A stretch of DNA of 64,000 nucleotides, taken from positions 1-64,000 of the forward strand of contig NZ_JBFBVU010000020.1 of NCBI RefSeq assembly GCF_040689105.1. The letters are read 5' to 3'. Source of the DNA: Meridianimarinicoccus marinus. Lineage in GTDB: Bacteria; Pseudomonadota; Alphaproteobacteria; Rhodobacterales; Rhodobacteraceae. The notes under the pieces were generated by a model, which saw only the letters and a list, made by a program, of their open reading frames with translations, was not told the origin of the DNA and searched no databases. How positions within the stretch are numbered: position 1 is the first letter of the stretch; each line of letters starts with the position of its first letter. Shown here one piece after another: positions 44,219-56,111 of this stretch. Position numbers and translations under genes: made by a program.

Positions 44219-45844
44219 ATGGCGATTACCAGCGCCAACCAGCTTGAGCTTCTGCAAACCGCCGAGGCGGTTGCCCGTGAGAAGATGATCGACCCCGGTC
44301 TGGTGGTCGAGGCGATGGAGGAATCCCTCGCCCGTGCCGCCAAATCGCGCTACGGCGCGGAAATGGACATTCGCGTGTCCATTGACCGCAAGACCGGCGT
44401 GGCGACCTTCACCCGTGTGCGCACGGTTGTGGAAGACGAAGAGCTTGAGAATTATCAGGCCGAGTTGACCGTCGAACAGGCCAAACAATACAAGGAAGAT
44501 CCTCAGGTCGGCGACGAACTGGTCGAAGAGGTGCCGCCGGTGGAACTGGGCCGGATCGCCGCGCAATCCGCCAAGCAGGTGATTCTGCAGAAGGTGCGCG
44601 AAGCCGAGCGGGATCGCCAGTACGAAGAATTCAAGGATCGCGCCGGCACCATCATCAATGGTCTGGTCAAGCGCGAGGAATACGGCAACATCATCGTCGA
44701 TATCGGCCGCGGCGAAGCCGTGCTGCGCCGCAACGAGAAGATCGGCCGCGAAAGCTATCGCCCGAACGACCGCATCCGCGTCTTCATCAAGGATGTGCGC
44801 CGCGAGCCGCGCGGCCCGCAGATCTTCCTCAGCCGCATCGCGCCGGAGTTCATGGCCGAGCTGTTCAAGATGGAAGTGCCGGAAATCTACGATGGCATCA
44901 TCGAGATCAAGGCCGTGGCCCGGGATCCCGGATCGCGCGCCAAGATCGCCGTGATTTCCTATGACAACTCGATCGACCCGGTCGGCGCCTGCGTCGGCAT
45001 GCGCGGCAGCCGCGTGCAGGCCGTGGTCAACGAGCTTCAGGGCGAGAAGATCGACATCATCCCGTGGAACGAGGATCAGCCGACCTTCCTGGTGAACGCA
45101 TTGCAGCCCGCCGAAGTGTCGAAGGTGGTTCTGGATGACGAGGCCGAGCGGATCGAGGTCGTGGTGCCGGACGAGCAGCTGAGCCTTGCCATCGGTCGGC
45201 GCGGTCAGAACGTGCGTCTGGCCAGCCAGCTGACCGGTCTGGACATCGACATCATGACCGAAAGCCAGGAAAGCGAGCGGCGCCAGCAGGAATTCGCGGT
45301 GCGCACCAAGCTGTACATGGAGGCGCTGGACGTGGACGAGTTCTTCGCCCAGCTCCTGGTCTCGGAAGGCTTTTCCACGCTGGAAGAAGTGGCCTATGTC
45401 GAGCTCGACGAACTTCTGGTGATCGACGGGGTGGATGATTCCACCGCTCAGGAACTTCAGGCCCGGGCGCGTGACTATCTTGAGGCGCAGGCGCAAGCCG
45501 CGCTGGCCAAGGCGCGCGAACTTGGGGTCGAGGATTCGCTGGTCGATTTCGACGGGCTGACTCCGCAGATGCTGGCCGCTCTGGCCGCCGATGGCATCAA
45601 GACGCTGGAAGACTTCGCCACCTGTGCGGACTGGGAATTGGCCGGCGGCTGGACCACGGTCGACGGACAGCGGGTCAAGGACGACGGCCTGCTGGAAGCC
45701 TTTGATGTCAGCCTTGAAGAAGCGCAGAACCTGGTGATGACCGCGCGGATTCAACTGGGCTGGGTGGATCCCGACGATCTGCTCACCGAGGAGGAGACCG
45801 ACGAGGAGCTTGAAGCGGCCGAGGCCGAGGAAGACCAGGCCTGA
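44219..45844 (+). CDS. nusA: Transcription termination/antitermination factor NusA
   Basis: A 541-residue RNA polymerase-binding factor. In order: the N-terminal RNAP-binding domain (VVEAMEESLARAAKSRYG), S1 domain (GTIINGLVKREEYGNIIVD), two KH domains (VGACVGMRGSRVQAV and LAIGRRGQNVRLASQ), and C-terminal helix-hairpin-helix repeats (FDGLTPQMLAALAADGIK) ending in an acidic tail. NusA itself is a candidate sensor for the attenuator in the operon leader. Confidence 0.96.
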   Translation: MAITSANQLELLQTAEAVAREKMIDPGLVVEAMEESLARAAKSRYGAEMDIRVSIDRKTGVATFTRVRTVVEDEELENYQAELTVEQAKQYKEDPQVGDELVEEVPPVELGRIAAQSAKQVILQKVREAERDRQYEEFKDRAGTIINGLVKREEYGNIIVDIGRGEAVLRRNEKIGRESYRPNDRIRVFIKDVRREPRGPQIFLSRIAPEFMAELFKMEVPEIYDGIIEIKAVARDPGSRAKIAVISYDNSIDPVGACVGMRGSRVQAVVNELQGEKIDIIPWNEDQPTFLVNALQPAEVSKVVLDDEAERIEVVVPDEQLSLAIGRRGQNVRLASQLTGLDIDIMTESQESERRQQEFAVRTKLYMEALDVDEFFAQLLVSEGFSTLEEVAYVELDELLVIDGVDDSTAQELQARARDYLEAQAQAALAKARELGVEDSLVDFDGLTPQMLAALAADGIKTLEDFATCADWELAGGWTTVDGQRVKDDGLLEAFDVSLEEAQNLVMTARIQLGWVDPDDLLTEEETDEELEAAEAEEDQA

Positions 45845-45867
45845 GCCGCGACAACGGAGGATCTGGC

Positions 45868-46503
45868 ATGTCCCGTGGCGGAGGCGGTAAAACGCGCGAC
45901 GAGCCCGAGCGGCGCTGCATCGTCACCGGCGAACGGGGCGGCAAGGACGGTCTGATCCGTTTCGTGCTGGGTCCGGAAGACCGGATCTATCCCGATCTGG
46001 CGGGCAAACTGCCCGGACGCGGCATCTGGGTCACGGCAGATCGCGAGGTTCTGGGTAAGGCCGTCAAGAAAAAGGCCTTCGCCCGCGCCGCGCGGCAGTC
46101 TGTGAGCGTGCCGCAGGATCTGGTCGAACAGGTCGAGGCAGGGCTGACACAGCGTGTTGTCGGCACCCTGTCGCTGGCCCGAAAGGCCGGGCTGGCGGTG
46201 GCCGGTTACGAGAAGACGAAGGCTTTTCTGGTTTCAGGGCAGGCCATTGCGTTGCTTCAGGCAAGCGATGGTTCGCCCCGCGGAAAGGCCAAACTGCGGC
46301 CCCCGGAGGGGTCGAACGGATTGATCGAGGTGCTGACTGCAGCCGAATTGGGGCTGGCCTTCGGTCGTGAAAGTGTAATACACGGTGCGCTTGCCGCTGG
46401 TGGACTCACGACACGTGTTGTAGAGGAAGCCGCACGACTGCAGGGAATGCGCAGGAAACACGGCGGGGACCGCCCCGCCTGGAAGGATACGACGACCACA
46501 TGA
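45868..46503 (+). CDS. YlxR-family RNA-binding protein fused to an L7Ae-like domain
   Basis: A 211-residue protein. The N-terminal YlxR/DUF448 part has RRCIVTGERG and the GRGIWVT motif. The C-terminal L7Ae/YlxQ-like part (VGTLSLARKAGLAVAGYEKT) is fused to it, as is common in alphaproteobacteria. It sits between nusA and infB, overlapping infB by four bases, and is presumed to act in RNA binding or ribosome-related steps. Confidence 0.88.
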   Translation: MSRGGGGKTRDEPERRCIVTGERGGKDGLIRFVLGPEDRIYPDLAGKLPGRGIWVTADREVLGKAVKKKAFARAARQSVSVPQDLVEQVEAGLTQRVVGTLSLARKAGLAVAGYEKTKAFLVSGQAIALLQASDGSPRGKAKLRPPEGSNGLIEVLTAAELGLAFGRESVIHGALAAGGLTTRVVEEAARLQGMRRKHGGDRPAWKDTTTT

Positions 46504-49016
46504 GCGATAGTGACGGCAAGAAAACACTCGGCGTGCGCGGCGGCCCCCGGTCGGGGCAGGTGAAGCAGAGCTTCAGCCACGGCCGCACCAAGAATGTCGT
46601 GGTGGAGACCAAGCGCAAACGCGTGGTCGTGCCGAAGCCCGGTTCCGGCAAGTCCGGTTCCGCAGCTGGTGGCGACCCCTCGCGGCGCCCGGCCGGCATC
46701 TCTGATGCAGAGATGGAACGCCGGCTGAAGGCGCTTCAGGCAGCTAAGGCCCGCGAAGGCGCAGACGCCAAGAAGCGCGCCGACGAAGAAAAACAGCGCG
46801 CCGATGATCGGGCCCGTCGCCGGGCCGAGATCGAGGCCAAGGAACAAGAAGAACGCGAACGCGAAGAACGTGCCGCGGCGAAGGTCGCGGCCGAGGAAGA
46901 AGAGCGTAAGCGCAAGGCGGCGGAAGATGCTGCCCGCAAGCAGGCCGAGGCCAAGGCCAAGGCCGCACCGGCCGGCGGTGCACGCCAGGACCCTGCGGGG
47001 GAACCCGATGCTGCCTCGGCACGGCCCGCGCCGACCAAATCCGGTGTTCCGACCCCGCGCAAGCAGGAGCGTGACCAGGACCGCGACCGTGGCAAGAACC
47101 GTGGTGGCGATGGCCGTCGCTCGGGCAAGTTGACCCTGAACAAGGCGTTGTCGCACGGCGAAGGCGGGCGTCACCGCTCGCTGGCGTCGATGAAGCGCAA
47201 GCAGGAACGCGCCCGTCAGAAGGCCATGGGCGGCAACGAGCCTCGTGAAAAGGTGATCCGTGACGTGCAGCTGCCCGAAGCCATCGTGGTTTCGGAACTG
47301 GCCAACCGCATGGCCGAGCGTGTGGCCGATGTGGTCAAGGCGCTGATGCAGAACGGCATGATGGTCACCCAGAACCAGTCGATTGACGCCGATACCGCCG
47401 AACTCATCATCGAGGAATTCGGTCACCGCGTGCAGCGCGTGTCGGATGCCGACGTGGAAGACGTGATCCACTCGATCGAGGACAGTTCCGAAGATCTGGA
47501 AGCGCGTCCGCCGGTCATCACCGTGATGGGCCACGTCGATCACGGCAAGACCTCGCTGCTGGATGCGATCCGCAACGCCAAGGTGGTCTCCGGCGAAGCC
47601 GGCGGCATCACCCAGCATATCGGCGCCTACCAGGTGCGCACCGATGGCGGCGATCTGCTGACCTTCCTCGACACCCCCGGCCACGCGGCCTTCACCTCGA
47701 TGCGGGCCCGTGGCGCGCAGGTGACGGACATCGTGGTGCTGGTGGTGGCGGCAGATGATGCGGTGATGCCGCAGACCGTCGAAGCCATCAACCACGCCAA
47801 GGCGGCCAAGGTGCCGATGATCGTGGCGATCAACAAGTGCGACAAGCACGATGCGAACCCCGACAAGGTGCGCACCGATTTGCTGCAGCACGAGGTGATC
47901 GTCGAAGGTCTGTCCGGCGATGTGCAAGACGTGGAAGTCTCGGCCATCACTGGCAAGGGTCTGGATCAGCTTCTGGAAGCCATCGCGCTGCAGGCCGAGG
48001 TTCTGGAACTGAACGCCAACCCGAAACGTGCCGCTTCCGGTGCGGTGATCGAAGCCCAGCTTGACGTGGGTCGCGGTCCGGTGGCCACCGTTCTGGTTCA
48101 GAACGGCACTCTGCGCCAGGGCGATATCTTCGTCGTGGGCGAACAGTATGGCAAGGTCCGCGCGCTGATCAACGACAAGGGCGACCGCGTCGAAGAAGCC
48201 GGCCCGTCGGTTCCGGTCGAGGTTCTGGGCCTGAACGGCACCCCCGAAGCCGGGGACGTGCTGAACGTGGTCGACACCGAGGCGCAGGCCCGTGAAATCG
48301 CCGAGTTCCGCGAACAGCAGGCGAAAGATCGCCGTGCCGCAGCGGGTGCGGCCACCACGCTGGAGCAGATGCTCGCCAAGGCCAAGGCCGACGAAGATGT
48401 GGTCGAGCTGCCGATCGTGGTGAAAGCTGACGTGCAGGGATCGTCCGAGGCCATCGTCCAGGCGATGGAAAAGATCGGCAACGACGAAGTGCGCGTGCGG
48501 GTTCTGCACTCGGGCGTGGGTGCCATCACGGAAAGCGACATCGGGCTGGCGGAAGCCTCCGGTGCGCCGGTGATCGGCTTCAACGTGCGGGCCAATGCCT
48601 CGGCGCGGAACACCGCAAACCAGAAGGGCGTCGAGATCCGCTACTATTCGGTGATCTACGACCTGGTGGACGATGTGAAGGCGGCGGCCTCGGGCCTGCT
48701 GTCGGCCGAGATCCGCGAACGCTTCATCGGCTACGCCGAAATCAAGGAAGTGTTCAAGGTGTCGGGTGTCGGCAAGGTTGCGGGCTGTCTGGTCACCGAA
48801 GGGGTGGCACGCCGCTCGGCCGGTGTCCGGCTGCTGCGCGACAACGTGGTCATTCACGAAGGCACGCTCAAGACGCTCAAGCGTTTCAAGGACGAGGTTG
48901 CCGAAGTGCAATCAGGTCAGGAATGCGGCATGGCCTTCGAGAATTACGAAGATGTGCGGGCGCAGGATGTCATCGAGATCTTCGAACGCGAAGAAGTCGA
49001 AAGAACGCTCGACTGA
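46500..49016 (+). CDS. infB: Translation initiation factor IF-2
   Basis: An 838-residue GTPase that places initiator tRNA on the 30S subunit. A long charged N-terminal region (KRADEEKQRADDRARRRAEI type, about residues 60-200) precedes the G domain: G1 GHVDHGKTSLL, G3 DTPGHAAF, G4 NKCD. The beta-barrel domains follow, ending NYEDVRAQDVIEIFEREEVE. Two terminators follow. Confidence 0.96.
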   Translation: MSDSDGKKTLGVRGGPRSGQVKQSFSHGRTKNVVVETKRKRVVVPKPGSGKSGSAAGGDPSRRPAGISDAEMERRLKALQAAKAREGADAKKRADEEKQRADDRARRRAEIEAKEQEEREREERAAAKVAAEEEERKRKAAEDAARKQAEAKAKAAPAGGARQDPAGEPDAASARPAPTKSGVPTPRKQERDQDRDRGKNRGGDGRRSGKLTLNKALSHGEGGRHRSLASMKRKQERARQKAMGGNEPREKVIRDVQLPEAIVVSELANRMAERVADVVKALMQNGMMVTQNQSIDADTAELIIEEFGHRVQRVSDADVEDVIHSIEDSSEDLEARPPVITVMGHVDHGKTSLLDAIRNAKVVSGEAGGITQHIGAYQVRTDGGDLLTFLDTPGHAAFTSMRARGAQVTDIVVLVVAADDAVMPQTVEAINHAKAAKVPMIVAINKCDKHDANPDKVRTDLLQHEVIVEGLSGDVQDVEVSAITGKGLDQLLEAIALQAEVLELNANPKRAASGAVIEAQLDVGRGPVATVLVQNGTLRQGDIFVVGEQYGKVRALINDKGDRVEEAGPSVPVEVLGLNGTPEAGDVLNVVDTEAQAREIAEFREQQAKDRRAAAGAATTLEQMLAKAKADEDVVELPIVVKADVQGSSEAIVQAMEKIGNDEVRVRVLHSGVGAITESDIGLAEASGAPVIGFNVRANASARNTANQKGVEIRYYSVIYDLVDDVKAAASGLLSAEIRERFIGYAEIKEVFKVSGVGKVAGCLVTEGVARRSAGVRLLRDNVVIHEGTLKTLKRFKDEVAEVQSGQECGMAFENYEDVRAQDVIEIFEREEVERTLD

Positions 49017-49026
49017 TCAAGATTGC

Positions 49027-49052
49027 AAAAGGGTGTCTTCGGCCGCCCTTTT
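49027..49052 (+). terminator. Rho-independent terminator of the rimP-infB operon
   Basis: AAAAGGG at 49027-49033 pairs with CCCTTTT at 49046-49052, extended by G-U and G-C pairs, and starts 10 bases after the infB stop. The T run is part of the right arm. Confidence 0.75.
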
Positions 49053-49067
49053 ACTTGGTGTAAAGAA

Positions 49068-49095
49068 AGGCCGCGAACCCTTCGGTTCGCGGCCT
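49068..49095 (-). terminator. Rho-independent terminator for the small minus-strand gene
   Basis: A perfect 12-bp stem AGGCCGCGAACC / GGTTCGCGGCCT with a four-base loop. On the minus strand it is followed directly by TTCTTTAC; on the plus strand no T tract follows. It therefore points leftward and ends transcripts coming from the 45-codon gene at 49136-49273. Confidence 0.75.
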
Positions 49096-49135
49096 ACGTC
49101 TTGTCAGATCCCGCGGCAGGAGTTGGGAAACACGA

Positions 49136-49273
49136 TTAAGCCGCTAGAGACCTGACTGGCGTTCCTTCGAATACTTTCTGCCCGACCTGAACTGCGATCT
49201 TGCCGTTGGAAAGTGCCTGAACAAACGTACCCTGAACTGAAACACACGTTCCTATCATGATCGTTTTCAGCAT
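49136..49273 (-). CDS. Unannotated 45-residue protein, unknown function
   Basis: An ATG at 49273, with GGGGAT eight bases upstream, opens 45 codons to TAA. The product begins MLKTIMIGTCVSVQGTFVQA and continues with LSNGKIAVQVGQKVFEGTPV: mixed strands, like a small beta-rich fold, with one cysteine. A dedicated minus-strand terminator lies 40 bases after the stop and AT-rich, promoter-like DNA precedes it. GC content is below that of the neighbours. It could also be an RNA gene whose short frame is incidental. Confidence 0.5.
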   Translation of the reverse strand: MLKTIMIGTCVSVQGTFVQALSNGKIAVQVGQKVFEGTPVRSLAA

Positions 49274-49459
49274 TGTTTTATCCCCAAAGCAGTGCCTGAT
49301 ATGCTAGATATAGTTAAGAAAAATTCATAAATCACTAACAAAAGCATCACAAATGTGAAATGTGAGCCCAAATTGCAAGCAACTGGTGAACAAAGTTAAT
49401 GCAAACGGGGTGTTAACTATTGTTAACGCAAGGGGGGCTCTGGCGAGTTCTTGCCGACC
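49274..49459. other. AT-rich intergenic stretch upstream of the 45-codon gene
   Basis: An AT-rich segment that stands out from the GC-rich surroundings. It probably carries the promoter of the small minus-strand gene. GTTAAC occurs twice four bases apart near 49413-49428. I see no coding potential and no RNA gene in it. Confidence 0.4.
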
Positions 49460-49858
49460 TCACAGCCAATCACGAATGATCGGGATCAAGGGCACATCCG
49501 CAGCGGGCATTGGGAAATCGCGCAACTGCGTCGGGCGCACCCATTTCAGCGCCTGGCCTTCCTTCGAATGCGGCACCCCTTCCCATTTCCTGCAGATGAA
49601 GACCGGCATCAGCAAATGGAAGCTGTCGTACCCGTGTGACGCGAATGTCAGGGGCGCAAGACAGCTGGACCAAGTGTCGATCCCCAGCTCTTCGTGCAAC
49701 TCACGGATCAGGGCTGCTTCGGGGGTTTCGCCGGCTTCGACCTTGCCGCCGGGAAATTCCCACAGGCCGGCCATGGATTTGCCTTCCGGGCGCTGCGCCA
49801 GCAGCACCCGGCCGTCGGGATCCACCAGAACCACCGCCGAAACCAGAACCGTTTTCAC
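49460..49858 (-). CDS. mutT: 8-oxo-dGTP diphosphatase (MutT)
   Basis: A 132-residue Nudix enzyme that removes oxidised dGTP from the nucleotide pool. The Nudix box is in GGKVEAGETPEAALIRELHE with ELGI following, preceded by GLWEFP, the classic MutT pattern. It starts with GTG overlapping the argJ stop (GTGA). Order parvulin-argJ-mutT is common in Rhodobacteraceae, as I recall it. Confidence 0.9.
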   Translation of the reverse strand: MKTVLVSAVVLVDPDGRVLLAQRPEGKSMAGLWEFPGGKVEAGETPEAALIRELHEELGIDTWSSCLAPLTFASHGYDSFHLLMPVFICRKWEGVPHSKEGQALKWVRPTQLRDFPMPAADVPLIPIIRDWL

Positions 49859-51189
49859 GACCGGTAGTCCGCGTTGATCTGGATGTAGGCGTGGGTCAGG
49901 TCGCAGGTCCAGACCGTGGCCTGCCCGTCGCCCAGCCCCAGATCGACGCCGATCACGAGTTCCGGGTTCTTCATGTAGGCGGCGCCGTCTGCCTCGCGAT
50001 AGCTGGATGCGACCCAGCCCTTCTCGGCCACAAGAACATCGCCGAACCGGATCGACAGGCGGTCGCGGTCAGCGGTGACCCCGGCCTTGCCCACGGCCAT
50101 GACCACGCGGCCCCAGTTGGGGTCCTCGCCCGCCACCGCGGTCTTGACCAGCGGAGAATTGGCGATGGAGCGCCCGACGATGGCGGCCTCGCTGTCGCTG
50201 GCCGCCCCGGTGACGCGGATCTCGATGAACTTGGTGGCGCCTTCGCCGTCGCGCACGACCTGTTGCGCCAGGTCGGTCATGACCTTCAGCAGCCCCTCGC
50301 GGAAGCTGTCATGGGCTTCGGTGCCGGGTGTCAGCACCGGCCCGCGTTGGCCCGTGGCCGCCAGCAGAAGCGTGTCCGAGGTCGAGGTGTCGCTGTCCAC
50401 CGTGATGCAGTTGAAGCTGCGGTCGGTCAAATCCCGCAACAGGATTTGCAGGTCGGCCTGGGCAATGCGGGCATCGGTGAAGATATAGACCAGCATGGTC
50501 GCCATGTCGGGCGCGATCATGCCCGAGCCCTTGGCGATCCCGGCAATCGAGACCTGCTCTCCGCCCAGATCCAGCGTCACCCCGGCGCCCTTGGCAAAGG
50601 TGTCGGTGGTGCGGATGGCCTCGGCGGCAGCGCGGAAGTTGCGCGGTTGCAGGCCGTCTTTCATCTGCGTCAAAGCGGCGGTGATGCGATCGTGGGGCAG
50701 CGGTTCGCCGATTACCCCGGTCGAGGAGGAAAACACCCGTTCCGCAGGCACGCCCAGCGTCGCGCCCACGGCTTCGGTGATGGCGGCCACGGATTTGCGC
50801 CCGTTGTCGCCGGTGAAAGCGTTGGCGTTGCCCGCGTTCACGACAATGGCCGCACCCTCTGCGTCGTGCCCGGTCAGGTGCAACTTGTCTTCGCAATCCA
50901 GCACACAGGCCGACCGCGTGGCCGACCGCGTGGTCACCCCGGCCATGGCGGTGCCGGGCGCCAGATAGGCCAGCATCACGTCGTCGCGCCCCTTGTAGCG
51001 CACGCCCGCGGCCGCTGCGGCCAGTCGCACCCCGGCAACCGGGGGCAGGTCTGGAAACCCGCCCTTGGGCGCCAGCGGCGAGACCGCTGGCAACCCCGGC
51101 TTTGCGGCCGCCTCAAGTGCGGCCACCTGCGCCCGCAGGCGCGTTACTTCCGCGCGGAGGCGCTGCTCCTCAGACGACGGGTGCGACAT
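49855..51189 (-). CDS. argJ: Bifunctional glutamate N-acetyltransferase/amino-acid acetyltransferase
   Basis: A 444-residue enzyme that makes N-acetylglutamate and recycles acetyl groups in arginine synthesis. The self-cleavage site with threonine nucleophile is in MIAPDMATMLVYIF; TRSATRSACV and NAGNANAFTG are typical. An N-terminal extension of about 30 residues (EEQRLRAEVTRLRAQVAALE) looks like a short coiled coil and is absent from most ArgJ proteins. An internal GTG start would remove most of it. One base separates it from the parvulin gene. Confidence 0.93.
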   Translation of the reverse strand: MSHPSSEEQRLRAEVTRLRAQVAALEAAAKPGLPAVSPLAPKGGFPDLPPVAGVRLAAAAAGVRYKGRDDVMLAYLAPGTAMAGVTTRSATRSACVLDCEDKLHLTGHDAEGAAIVVNAGNANAFTGDNGRKSVAAITEAVGATLGVPAERVFSSSTGVIGEPLPHDRITAALTQMKDGLQPRNFRAAAEAIRTTDTFAKGAGVTLDLGGEQVSIAGIAKGSGMIAPDMATMLVYIFTDARIAQADLQILLRDLTDRSFNCITVDSDTSTSDTLLLAATGQRGPVLTPGTEAHDSFREGLLKVMTDLAQQVVRDGEGATKFIEIRVTGAASDSEAAIVGRSIANSPLVKTAVAGEDPNWGRVVMAVGKAGVTADRDRLSIRFGDVLVAEKGWVASSYREADGAAYMKNPELVIGVDLGLGDGQATVWTCDLTHAYIQINADYRS

Positions 51190-51190
51190 G

Positions 51191-52039
51191 TTACTCGTCC
51201 AGCAGGGCAGGATTGTTCAGGAAGCCCGCGTCGATGTCGGTCACGGCCTTGCTGTCCACCGTTGCGGCTTCGCGCAGGGCCTCGATCTCGGCGTCGATGA
51301 CGGTGCGCTGGATCTCGTTGGCGATGTCGCCCTGCACTTCTTCAAGGGTCGGCGCTTCGATGGCGCGCACGCCGTTCAGGCGGATCACATGCCAGCCGAA
51401 CTGGGTTTCTACCGGAGCCGAGACCTGCCCGGCTTCCAGCGCCAGCACCGCGTCTTCGAACGGCTTGACCATGGCGCCTTCGGCAAACCAGCCCAGATCG
51501 CCGCCGTTGGGGCCCGAGGGTCCGGTGGAATGCTCGGCGGCCAGCGCGGCGAAATCGGCGCCATCGTTGAGCTGTGCGATCAGGGCCCGGGCTTCTTCCT
51601 CGGATTCCACAAGGATGTGCGCGGCGCTGTATTCATTGCCGGCGTCCTGCCCGAGATAGGTCTCGTCATAGGCAGCCTGGATGGCCTCGGGGGTCACGGC
51701 GGCGGCGACCAGTTCGCGCATGGCGCTGTTGGCCAGCAGGGCGCGTTCCTCGTTCTCAAGGGCCAGCTTGGCGACCGGGCCCAGTTCGCCGGCTTTGTTA
51801 CCCAGCAGAACCTGGCTGATCGCCTGTTGCAGAAGCCCGTCGTACAGGGCCTCGGGCGGCAGGTTCTGGTATTGCTGCGGCAGCTGCGCGCGCATCAGTA
51901 AAAGGTGCCCGGCGGTGATGTCTTTTCCATCCACGGTGGCCAGGACCGTTTCGGCGGTCACGGCGTCCTGGGCATGGGCGCCTTGCAGGCTTGCGACGAC
52001 GGCGAGGGGGGCAAGCCAGCGAGCGGTTTTCAACAGCAT
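51191..52039 (-). CDS. Periplasmic parvulin-type peptidyl-prolyl isomerase
   Basis: A 282-residue exported foldase. The signal is MLLKTARWLAPLAVVASLQG ending at AHAQD. The parvulin domain (about 130-220) has YSAAHILVESEEEA, GGDLGWFAEGAMVKPFE and FGWHVIRLNGV. SurA-like helices flank it. It diverges from secA, and an exported foldase next to the export motor is a sensible pairing. Confidence 0.9.
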   Translation of the reverse strand: MLLKTARWLAPLAVVASLQGAHAQDAVTAETVLATVDGKDITAGHLLLMRAQLPQQYQNLPPEALYDGLLQQAISQVLLGNKAGELGPVAKLALENEERALLANSAMRELVAAAVTPEAIQAAYDETYLGQDAGNEYSAAHILVESEEEARALIAQLNDGADFAALAAEHSTGPSGPNGGDLGWFAEGAMVKPFEDAVLALEAGQVSAPVETQFGWHVIRLNGVRAIEAPTLEEVQGDIANEIQRTVIDAEIEALREAATVDSKAVTDIDAGFLNNPALLDE

Positions 52040-52211
52040 GGGTCATCCTTAGGTTCGGGCCGCTTGGGCCGCGTTGACACTGGGTATACCGCCCCTTACA
52101 TCGCAGATGATCAGCAAGGCGGGTCGCCCGACCGTCGTTGTAGGATGTGGCGCCAAGGGGAGCAACCCGGGTGTCTGCCGGATCGGGACGGGCGAGGGAA
52201 GCGGAGAACTC

Positions 52212-54918
<2,707 letters not shown>

Positions 54919-54926
<8 letters not shown>

Positions 54927-55551
54927 TCGGCGGAAAACCCATTCACGTCAGGCCCTTCGGGGCCTGACGCTGTTTCTGGCCCTGCTGGCCGGACCCGTGG
55001 CGGCACAGGCGGAGGACTGCGCCGGGACGCTGGATCTTTCAGAAGGAGCGCCGGGCCAAATTGCGCTTGCGCTTCGTCTGCCCTGCGATCCCTATGCCGC
55101 CGTGGCCCTGTCCTATGGGCCGATCCGTTTCGTGGAAGAAACCGGCATCGACGGCCAGCTTGACCTGACCCTGCCGCATCTTGCGGGGATCTCGCGGCTG
55201 TCCCTCACAAGTGCCGACCGTGTGTTTTCCGCCGACGTGCCCGTAAGCGACTCCGCCGTGGCGTTCATTGCATTGGATTGGGCGCAACCCGTCGACGCCG
55301 TGCGCCTGTCCTCCGGCGATGCGGCGGCGCAGCCGATGGGCTTTCCCGGCGGTCTGCCTCGGGCGCGGGTGCTGCCCGTGACGGGCCAACCGGTGCACCT
55401 TGACCTGCCGGTGACCGAAACCACTTGCGGCAAGGAACTGTCCCTGCGCCTGCATCGCGCAAACAGCCCCGCAGTGGCGCTGACAGTCAACTTGCCGTCG
55501 TGCGACCGCAACGGCGAGACCCTGCGCCTGACGCTGGATCCTGCAGGCTAA
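54919..55551 (+). CDS. Exported protein of unknown function
   Basis: About 210 residues. A signal peptide (LRGLTLFLALLAGPVAAQA) is followed by EDCAGTLDLSEG and a beta-rich body with four cysteines (EDC, LPC, TTC, PSC). The only in-frame start that keeps the signal is TTG at 54919, overlapping the secA stop, with a poor ribosome-binding site. The signal-coding DNA contains a perfect UUCG hairpin (54946-54969). It ends convergently with rppH, overlapping by four bases. Family not recognised. Confidence 0.6.
54946..54969 (+). terminator. UUCG-capped hairpin after secA, inside the next coding region
   Basis: CGTCAGGCCC / GGGCCTGACG, a perfect 10-bp stem closed by a TTCG tetraloop, starts 19 bases after the secA stop. 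The following bases are CTGTTTCTGG, a weak T tract. It could terminate or pause secA transcripts, or limit expression of the downstream exported protein. Confidence 0.6.
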
Positions 55552-56027
55552 AGCGCGTTGCGGAAGGCGTTGAACACCTGCACATAGGTGGCGCGCTTGA
55601 ACGGTACGATGTTGTCGATGATGTCGCCCGGCTGCATCCACTGCCAATCGCTGAACTCGGGATGCTCGGTGTCGATGCAGATGTCGGAATCGGCGCCCTG
55701 AAACCGCATCAGGAACCACAGCTGCTTCTGCCCGCGAAACCGGCCTTTCCAGATCTTGCCCACAAGCTCTTGTGGCAGATCATAGGAAATCCAGTCGTCG
55801 GTCTGGGCCTCGATGGTGACCGACTTGGGCGAGATCCCGGTTTCTTCCTGCAACTCGCGCAGGGCCGCCTCGCGCGGATCCTCGTCCTCGTCGATCCCGC
55901 CCTGCGGCAATTGCCAGGCGTTGGCGGTGTCGATGCGTTGCGCCGCGAACACATGGCCGGCGCGATTGGCCAGTACGATGCCCACGCAGGGGCGATAGGG
56001 CAGGGCGGAGATTTCGTCGGGCGTCAT
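55548..56027 (-). CDS. rppH: RNA pyrophosphohydrolase
   Basis: A 159-residue Nudix enzyme that removes pyrophosphate from mRNA 5' ends. It has YRPCVGIVLANRAGHVFAAQ, WQLPQGGIDEDEDP and the box REAALRELQEETG, plus the family-typical KRATYVQVFNAF near the end. Start at 56027 follows ATCGGAGGCTGCC. Confidence 0.93.
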   Translation of the reverse strand: MTPDEISALPYRPCVGIVLANRAGHVFAAQRIDTANAWQLPQGGIDEDEDPREAALRELQEETGISPKSVTIEAQTDDWISYDLPQELVGKIWKGRFRGQKQLWFLMRFQGADSDICIDTEHPEFSDWQWMQPGDIIDNIVPFKRATYVQVFNAFRNAL

Positions 56028-56111
56028 GGCAGCCTCCGATGCAACTGGGATGCCGTGGGTGTCGCGCACCCTCGGCAACTGTGCAAGAGCCCAGTTGCGC
56101 GCAGGCCCCGG

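Noticed and set aside
43841..45754. Long minus-strand open frame opposite nusA
   Set aside because: Shadow of rimP/nusA; no ribosome-binding site and no homology I can recognise.
46257..48911. Long minus-strand open frame opposite infB
   Set aside because: infB on the plus strand has full domain evidence; the antisense frame has shadow-type composition.
49413..49428. Possible CtrA box (TTAA-N6-TTAA)
   Set aside because: Spacing is six rather than seven bases, and no gene start is suitably placed to the right; too weak to call.
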